Assembly (NCBI GenBank): GCA_000437275.1
Contig: FR899695.1
Coordinates: 3,708 to 13,851 of the forward strand
DNA: 10,144 bases
Source of the DNA: Clostridium sp. CAG:411
GTDB taxonomy: Bacteria; Bacillota; Clostridia; Lachnospirales; Lachnospiraceae
Direction of reading: 5' to 3'
Of this stretch, positions 6,210 to 10,144 are shown piece after piece. A program made the translations under genes and the position numbers. The first letter of the stretch is position 1, and each line of letters begins with the position of its first letter. Below the pieces are notes generated by a model. It searched no databases, was not told the origin of the DNA, and was given only the letters and a program-made list of their open reading frames with translations.

Positions 6210-7373
6210 TTATCCTCCCAAGGAATAGGATACAATAAGTAACGTCAAACAAAACAACAACATACTGACAACCTCAATATACAAGAGAAATTCCGCTGTC
6301 TTTGCCATTCCTACAAAGCAATCACACATGTTTTTTTCGCCCAGCGGTTGCAAAAAAACAGCTTCCAATCGAAAAATAACCGAATACGAAATGATTTTTA
6401 AAACAGGAACTATTGCCAATAAAAGGATGGCAGTCACACCAGCTACCCCTACTGCATTCCGAAGAAGCCCCGCAACACTTAAGACCGTTTCCGTTATCCC
6501 AGAAAGTGCATCCCCTACCACCGGAATCACCTCACTGGTCTTTAAAATCACATTTTGCCGCACTTTCTGAATACCTGGCAATAATAAGCCCTGTACTGCA
6601 TTTAGCCCGACAATCATGCCTAACATTCCTTTCATTGCCCATTTTATTCCCATCTCCAGCAATTCCAACAATCTGCTTAGCTTGTCCTCTTTTGATAGAT
6701 GGTTGATTAAAACGAGCATAAAATAAATTTCAACTGCGGGTAATACAATTTTCCCAATTACAAATTCAACTACACCAATTGCCAGCAATGCCATCTGATA
6801 CCCTCCAGCGGCTGCCACACTACCATTAGATGCCGCTGCCATCATAAAATAAACCGGTATTAACGCCTTCATAAAGAATACAAATAACATGAGCAACTGT
6901 TCTGCCACACTAAATATTTTAGAAAATCCTGACACCAATAGCGTAAATAAAATGAGATATCCAATATAATATCCCACTTCTCCTACCATTTTATTCTGAA
7001 AAATTGTTGCCAGATTTGAAAAAAAGGCGGCAATAATAGCAATAGACAAGCACTGATACCAAAAACTTTTATTTCCCTTTATCTCCTGAAAAAAAGCATC
7101 TTTTACCTGACTTGCCACACTTTCCATTGAAAAAGAAACCTTTCCCTTTACCAGATCAATCATATAATCCATAAAAGAAAATTGAACCTGCTCTAAATTA
7201 TCATTTAAAATTTTTTGTATATCTGACAAATCCGAATCTTCCAGAAATTGTTCAATCAATATTTCTTCGCTATCACCTTGTTCCTTTTCCGAAGCAATAC
7301 AAATATCTTTGTTGAGAAAGAAAAGAGATGCCAGAAAAATCGCAAACACAACTATTATTTTTTTGCCAGACAT
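6210..7373 (-). CDS. spoIIIAE: Stage III sporulation protein AE
   Basis: SpoIIIAE is the large polytopic membrane component of the SpoIIIA channel in the mother-cell membrane around the forespore, with distant similarity to export-type permeases. From the chosen start it has 387 residues (B. subtilis about 399). It shows an N-terminal signal-like segment (KKIIVVFAIFLASLFFL, 4-20), a soluble acidic stretch (28-100), then about seven hydrophobic segments spread over 105-385. Conserved-looking parts are GYQMALLAIGVVEFVIGKIVLPAVEIY (191-217), GLNAVQGLLLPGIQKVR (256-272), and SEVIPVVGDALSGITETV (280-297). The ATG at 7371-7373 has GGAGG 6 nt upstream (7380-7384); the longer frame from TTG at 7406 overlaps spoIIIAD and lacks a site. 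Confidence 0.95.
   Translation of the reverse strand: MSGKKIIVVFAIFLASLFFLNKDICIASEKEQGDSEEILIEQFLEDSDLSDIQKILNDNLEQVQFSFMDYMIDLVKGKVSFSMESVASQVKDAFFQEIKGNKSFWYQCLSIAIIAAFFSNLATIFQNKMVGEVGYYIGYLILFTLLVSGFSKIFSVAEQLLMLFVFFMKALIPVYFMMAAASNGSVAAAGGYQMALLAIGVVEFVIGKIVLPAVEIYFMLVLINHLSKEDKLSRLLELLEMGIKWAMKGMLGMIVGLNAVQGLLLPGIQKVRQNVILKTSEVIPVVGDALSGITETVLSVAGLLRNAVGVAGVTAILLLAIVPVLKIISYSVIFRLEAVFLQPLGEKNMCDCFVGMAKTAEFLLYIEVVSMLLFCLTLLIVSYSLGG
6214..6219 (-). promoter_or_regulatory. spoIIIAF ribosome binding site encoded by the end of spoIIIAE
   Basis: GGGAGG overlaps the Gly-Gly codons before the spoIIIAE stop and lies 8 nt before the ATG at 6203-6205. It selects the short spoIIIAF start and links termination of spoIIIAE to initiation of spoIIIAF. 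Confidence 0.8.
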
Positions 7374-7393
7374 TGACAGCCTCCATTTCGATA

Positions 7394-7777
7394 TTACTTC
7401 ATCCAAAGCTTGGATATACAGGTAAGAAGTGAACTAAGTACCGGTAAACTTAGACCTAACAAAGTCAACTTTCCTGCGACTCCAATTTGGTTTGCTACAG
7501 CTCCATACCCTGCATCCTTACACATATCCATACTAAATTCTGTGATATAGGTTATTCCAACCATTTTTAACAGAATTTCCAAATAACCATTATCAATCGG
7601 CAAATAGCCGCTTAGCATATGTAACATCTCTATTACCGTTCGTAATTTTCCAATCGCAAAATAAAAAATAAATAGGCATCCTGCAAATCCTATGTATAAG
7701 CTGTATTCTGCCTTTATCAACTTAAATGGCAGAGCTAGCAAGGCAATGACAATTCCCAATAATGCGATTTTTAACAT
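7394..7777 (-). CDS. spoIIIAD: Stage III sporulation protein AD
   Basis: SpoIIIAD is a small polytopic membrane protein of the SpoIIIA channel, related to SpoIIIAC. It is 127 residues (B. subtilis about 133). Hydrophobic segments lie at about 1-20, 26-43, 65-80 and 104-123. It keeps the family stretch GYLEILLKMVGITYITEFSMDMCKDAGYGAVANQIGVAGKLTLLGLSLPVLSSLL (64-118), where the conserved EFSMDMCKDAG segment is a good SpoIIIAD marker. The ATG has GGAGG upstream in the short gap after spoIIIAC. It is followed by spoIIIAE after 20 nt. It probably packs with SpoIIIAC and AE in the membrane. Confidence 0.95.
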   Translation of the reverse strand: MLKIALLGIVIALLALPFKLIKAEYSLYIGFAGCLFIFYFAIGKLRTVIEMLHMLSGYLPIDNGYLEILLKMVGITYITEFSMDMCKDAGYGAVANQIGVAGKLTLLGLSLPVLSSLLTCISKLWMK

Positions 7778-7796
7778 AATGCGCCCTCCATTTTAT

Positions 7797-7991
7797 TTAT
7801 AACGAAAATAATTCTTTTATGGTCTCAAACAATTCTGATATGTATGGCACAATCCAAAACAACACAAGTAGCAACCCGGCAAGGCTTGTCAAAAAGGCCT
7901 GTTCCTCTCTTCCTGCATGTTTTAACACTTGCCCTAGCACTGACACTAAAATACCCACTGCAGCTATTTTAAATAATAAATTTATACTCAT
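7797..7991 (-). CDS. spoIIIAC: Stage III sporulation protein AC
   Basis: SpoIIIAC is a very small membrane component of the SpoIIIA channel. The product is 64 residues (B. subtilis 68). It has two hydrophobic segments (about 4-22 and 31-50) connected by the polar loop LKHAGREEQAFL (23-34), which carries the family signature around the HAGR(E/D)E motif. The ATG has AAGGAG 6-7 nt upstream. spoIIIAD follows 19 nt after its stop, and spoIIIAB ends 31 nt before its start. The C-terminal amphipathic helix (ELFETIKELF, 53-62) probably lies along the membrane. Confidence 0.95.
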   Translation of the reverse strand: MSINLLFKIAAVGILVSVLGQVLKHAGREEQAFLTSLAGLLLVLFWIVPYISELFETIKELFSL

Positions 7992-8022
7992 CCTTTTCTC
8001 CTTGCTATTGCAGTTATTCGCT

Positions 8023-8541
8023 TTAAATAAAAATAACCACTAAAAATATTCCACTCATAACCCCCATTGTCTGGTATAACCTGGCATGTTTTTTATATTT
8101 TTCCTGTTCTTCTCTTATAAAATCCTGAAAATGCTCCTGACATATTTGTAATAATACCAGTTGCATTTCACAATCCAGATACCCTAAGTTTTCCCCCAGT
8201 TCTTCCCACTCCTTTTTTTGTTTTACCGTCAGACGAGAAACCTGCAATACCTCCCGCATCGTGTCTTTCCAAATTTCAGTCAGTGGTGCATTTTTTTCTT
8301 CGTACATTTTTTCTGCCACTCTATGAAAAAATACTTTCCATTCTCCCGTACACCGCTGCTCCATAGAAAACATAATCTCTGGTAAATTTCGTAATCCATG
8401 TCTGATTTCTCCTTCCATAAAAGCCAATTGTTTTCTTAAAAACAGCAATTCCTGCAACCGCTTTCGCATCTGGTCAACCAAACAAAAACCCACAGCAGAA
8501 CATCCAAACAATATACATATACTTCCAATTATTTTTAACAC
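8023..8541 (-). CDS. spoIIIAB: Stage III sporulation protein AB
   Basis: SpoIIIAB is a component of the SpoIIIA channel with a fold related to the GspF/TadB-type platform proteins, expected to contact the SpoIIIAA ATPase. From the chosen start it has 172 residues (B. subtilis about 171). An N-terminal membrane segment (LKIIGSICILFGCSAVGF, 2-19) is followed by a helical cytoplasmic region with the family motif LGYLDCEMQ (119-127; usually LGxxDxxxQ), and a C-terminal membrane segment (about 156-172). The start is GTG at 8539-8541 with AAAGGTGA 8 nt upstream, giving the usual M-L-K-I-I-G beginning. A GTG four codons earlier (8553) is possible but lacks a site. spoIIIAA ends 17 nt upstream of the chosen start. 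Confidence 0.93.
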   Translation of the reverse strand: MLKIIGSICILFGCSAVGFCLVDQMRKRLQELLFLRKQLAFMEGEIRHGLRNLPEIMFSMEQRCTGEWKVFFHRVAEKMYEEKNAPLTEIWKDTMREVLQVSRLTVKQKKEWEELGENLGYLDCEMQLVLLQICQEHFQDFIREEQEKYKKHARLYQTMGVMSGIFLVVIFI

Positions 8542-8549
8542 ATCTATCT

Positions 8550-8557
8550 TCACCTTT
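8550..8557 (-). promoter_or_regulatory. spoIIIAB ribosome binding site deciding between two GTG starts
   Basis: AAAGGTGA, a partial match to the AAAGGAGGTGA anti-anti-Shine-Dalgarno consensus, lies 8 nt before GTG at 8539-8541. It overlaps the other in-frame GTG at 8551-8553, so the downstream GTG is preferred. Confidence 0.6.
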
Positions 8558-8558
8558 C

Positions 8559-9494
8559 TTACACTCTAACGGTACCTCTTTCTTTGTAAACCCCCTTTAT
8601 ACTTCCCACATGAAACCGATTGTCCAAAACTAAAAATCTCTGAAAAATATTCAACCCGATAATTTCTTTCAAAAATGGTTTGTCCCTAATTTCTTCAATG
8701 GAAGTTCCATGGATGGTAGCCAATATTTTGCATCCACAATTAGCAACCTGACAAATTGCCTGCATATCCTCCTTAGTTCCAATTTCATCCACCGCAATCA
8801 CATCTGGTGCCATTGAACGAAGCAACATCAACATTCCTTCTGCCTTCGGACATCCATCCAACACATCCGTTGTTACTCCCAAGTCATTTTGTGGAACCCC
8901 TAAATAACAGGCTGCAATCTCTGAACGTTCATCTACCACTCCTACCGTTTTTCCTTCTTTTTCAGATGCCATTTCCCGAATCATATCCCGCAAAAGTGTA
9001 GTTTTTCCTCCACCAGGAGGTGAAATAATCAAAGTGCTTAAAAGATTTCCACATTCCGTTACATAAGGCATAATTTTTTTTGAGCATCCAATATATTCCC
9101 TGGCAAATCTTATGTTTATCATTCCTATTTCCGTTATAGTTTTTACTCTTCCGTTTTCTAATACAACCTTTCCTGCAATCCCAACTCTATGTCCGCCTCT
9201 TATCGTTATGTAGCCTTGCCTTAATTGACTTTCATATGCATACATAGAATAATTACTCACATATTCCATTGTTTCTTTCAATTCTAATGCCGTTACGATA
9301 TGCGCGTTTTTTCTTTTTTTCCCAAATGTACCATCTTCTAATAAGTAACCACCAGTTCCAGCATAAAGCATCCATACAGGTTGTCCAATCCGCAATCGTA
9401 TTTCCTCTATTTTATTTGTTCGCAATTCTCCACGCTCTAAAAGCCTTCGAATCGTCCCAGCCAGCACACTAATCGCTGTATGTTTTTCTTTCAT
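8559..9494 (-). CDS. spoIIIAA: Stage III sporulation protein AA, secretion-type ATPase
   Basis: SpoIIIAA is the cytoplasmic AAA-type ATPase of the SpoIIIA channel, related to type II/IV secretion ATPases. ATP hydrolysis by this protein is required in B. subtilis for channel function. From the chosen start it has 311 residues (B. subtilis about 307). Motifs are an N-terminal domain with EIRLRIGQPV (31-40) and the RGGHRVGIAG segment (99-108), Walker A PPGGGKTT (159-166), the Asp-box GVVDERSEIA (185-194), Walker B VIAVDEIG (232-239) and the ATIHG motif (259-263). All key ATPase residues are intact. The ATG at 9492-9494 has GGGAGGTG 5 nt upstream (9500-9507); a TTG at 9551 would add 19 residues with no site. 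It is the first gene of the operon. Confidence 0.96.
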   Translation of the reverse strand: MKEKHTAISVLAGTIRRLLERGELRTNKIEEIRLRIGQPVWMLYAGTGGYLLEDGTFGKKRKNAHIVTALELKETMEYVSNYSMYAYESQLRQGYITIRGGHRVGIAGKVVLENGRVKTITEIGMINIRFAREYIGCSKKIMPYVTECGNLLSTLIISPPGGGKTTLLRDMIREMASEKEGKTVGVVDERSEIAACYLGVPQNDLGVTTDVLDGCPKAEGMLMLLRSMAPDVIAVDEIGTKEDMQAICQVANCGCKILATIHGTSIEEIRDKPFLKEIIGLNIFQRFLVLDNRFHVGSIKGVYKERGTVRV

Positions 9495-9599
9495 ACAAAC
9501 ACCTCCCGTCCTTTTTTTATATTTTGTCACACTATCGTACATTTTTTTCAATTATATTTCAGCTCCCACTAATGCGGTTCCACGAGTTTGTCATACAAT

Positions 9600-9629
9600 A
9601 ATATATTTTTCCTTCCTGCCTTTTATGAC
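9600..9629 (-). promoter_or_regulatory. Candidate sigma-E promoter for the spoIIIA operon
   Basis: GTCATAAA (9622-9629) and AATATATT (9600-9607) are 14 nt apart, partly matching the sigma-E pattern of GTCATATT-like -35 and CATACAAT-like -10 boxes. The -10 match is only about 5 of 8. The predicted leader would be about 100 nt. spoIIIA is a sigma-E operon in B. subtilis, so a promoter of this class is expected here, but this exact location is tentative. Confidence 0.3.
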
Positions 9630-9645
9630 TACTTGTCTTGTTTTC

Positions 9646-9674
9646 TTGCAATTCTTTTTTTGTTATACTATGAT
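9646..9674 (+). promoter_or_regulatory. Sigma-A promoter for aroE
   Basis: TTGCAA (9646-9651) and TATGAT (9669-9674) have the ideal 17-nt spacing. Transcription would start near 9681, leaving a leader of about 45 nt before the aroE ATG. It uses the same -35 hexamer as the asp23-nusB block promoter. Confidence 0.7.
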
Positions 9675-9726
9675 AGAGAAAAGACGGCTGATTTGCCCTT
9701 TAGAAAAATATAGAAAGAAGGATTTG

Positions 9727-10144
9727 ATGAAAAATACAATTACAGGACACACAGTCCTAACTGCATTACTTGGAAGCCCTGTTGCACACAGCATTTCACC
9801 TATGATGCACAATGAAGCATTTCAACTTTTAGATTTAGATTACGCCTATTTGGCATTTGATGTATCGCTAGATAATTTAGAGAAAGTAGTAGAAGGATTA
9901 AAAATCATGAACTGTCGTGGTTTTAACTGTACGATGCCTCATAAAAATCTGGTATGTGAATACGTGGATCACTTATCCGATGCAGCAACATTAATTGGTG
10001 CGGTAAACACAGTAGTTAATGATAACGGTATTCTGACCGGTCACAACACAGATGGTGTTGGTTATATGCAATCTGTAAAATCTGCTGGCTATGATATTAT
10101 TGGAAAAAATATGACACTGCTTGGCACAGGAGGTGCGGCTACCG
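9727..10144 (+). CDS. aroE: Shikimate dehydrogenase, N-terminal part (cut by window edge)
   Basis: This cytoplasmic enzyme reduces 3-dehydroshikimate to shikimate with NADPH in the route to chorismate and aromatic amino acids. The window contains 139 of about 270-290 codons. The shikimate-binding signature GSPVAHSISPMMHNEAF (16-32) includes Ser22 and Ser24. The catalytic lysine is Lys73 in FNCTMPHKN (66-74), and GAVNTV (91-96) and HNTDG with Asp109 (106-110) complete the active site. The start of the nucleotide-binding motif LGTGGAAT (132-139) is at the edge. The ATG at 9727-9729 follows a purine-rich site (AAGAAGGA). It is divergent from spoIIIAA with its own promoter. Quinate dehydrogenase paralogs cannot be fully excluded without the C-terminus. 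Confidence 0.93.
   Translation, partial: MKNTITGHTVLTALLGSPVAHSISPMMHNEAFQLLDLDYAYLAFDVSLDNLEKVVEGLKIMNCRGFNCTMPHKNLVCEYVDHLSDAATLIGAVNTVVNDNGILTGHNTDGVGYMQSVKSAGYDIIGKNMTLLGTGGAAT

Larger units (their letters stand above)
9495..9726. other. Divergent intergenic region between spoIIIAA and aroE
   Basis: This 232-bp non-coding region must hold the promoters for two divergent units. It contains a good plus-strand sigma-A promoter for aroE and a weak minus-strand sigma-E-like candidate for spoIIIA. It also holds two similar 13-bp motifs on the plus strand (9523-9535 and 9587-9599; TTTGTCAyACwAT, 11 of 13 identical), reading TGACAAA on the spoIIIA strand. No hairpin terminator or small gene is evident. 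Confidence 0.7.

Noticed and set aside
9592..9599. CATACAAT on the plus strand, an exact sigma-E -10 consensus.
   Set aside because: It points toward aroE, not spoIIIA, and the sequence 14-15 nt upstream (around 9570-9577) does not resemble a sigma-E -35 box. aroE has a better sigma-A promoter downstream of it. It is noted as part of the repeated motif instead.
1..10144. Search for mobile elements, CRISPR arrays, tRNAs, rRNAs, toxin-antitoxin or defence genes.
   Set aside because: All long reading frames are accounted for by conserved housekeeping and sporulation genes. No repeat array, transposase, integrase or RNA gene signature was seen.

Overview
This AT-rich window carries conserved chromosomal genes of an endospore-forming Firmicute. 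The complete spoIIIA operon, the block asp23-nusB-xseA-xseB-ispA-dxs and strong AGGAGG-type ribosome binding sites point to a member of the Clostridia, most likely a Lachnospiraceae-like gut anaerobe. That taxonomic placement is an inference; no rRNA gene is present to confirm it. I see no mobile element, CRISPR array, tRNA or rRNA.

Layout: apart from the right edge, every gene is on the minus strand, so transcription runs from about 9500 down to 1. In transcription order, positions 9494-4615 hold eight sporulation genes, spoIIIAA-AB-AC-AD-AE-AF-AG-AH. They encode the mother-cell part of the 'feeding tube' (the SpoIIIA-SpoIIQ channel), which links mother cell and forespore during engulfment and is needed for late forespore gene expression. 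SpoIIIAA is the ATPase, AB to AF are membrane components, and AG and AH are ring-forming proteins. SpoIIIAF is unusually short: it keeps its two membrane segments but appears to lack the ring-building domain found in Bacillus subtilis.

A housekeeping block follows, starting from a near-consensus vegetative promoter at 4550-4577. It contains an Asp23/YqhY-family gene, nusB (transcription antitermination), xseA and xseB (both subunits of exonuclease VII), ispA (farnesyl diphosphate synthase) and the first 344 codons of dxs (entry enzyme of the MEP isoprenoid pathway), which runs off the left edge. The order resembles B. subtilis spoIIIA-accBC-yqhY-nusB-folD-xseA-xseB-ispA-dxs, but accB, accC and folD are absent here. 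The spaces between asp23, nusB and xseA instead contain clear RNA hairpin candidates, including a perfect 20-bp inverted repeat across the nusB stop codon.

On the plus strand, the right edge holds the first 139 codons of aroE (shikimate dehydrogenase). It is divergent from spoIIIAA across a 232-bp intergenic region with a good sigma-A promoter for aroE and only a weak sigma-E candidate for spoIIIA. No gap between genes exceeds 300 bases. Most of the window is ordinary conserved sequence. The points worth a second look are the short SpoIIIAF, the structured leaders around asp23 and nusB, and the altered gene neighbourhood.
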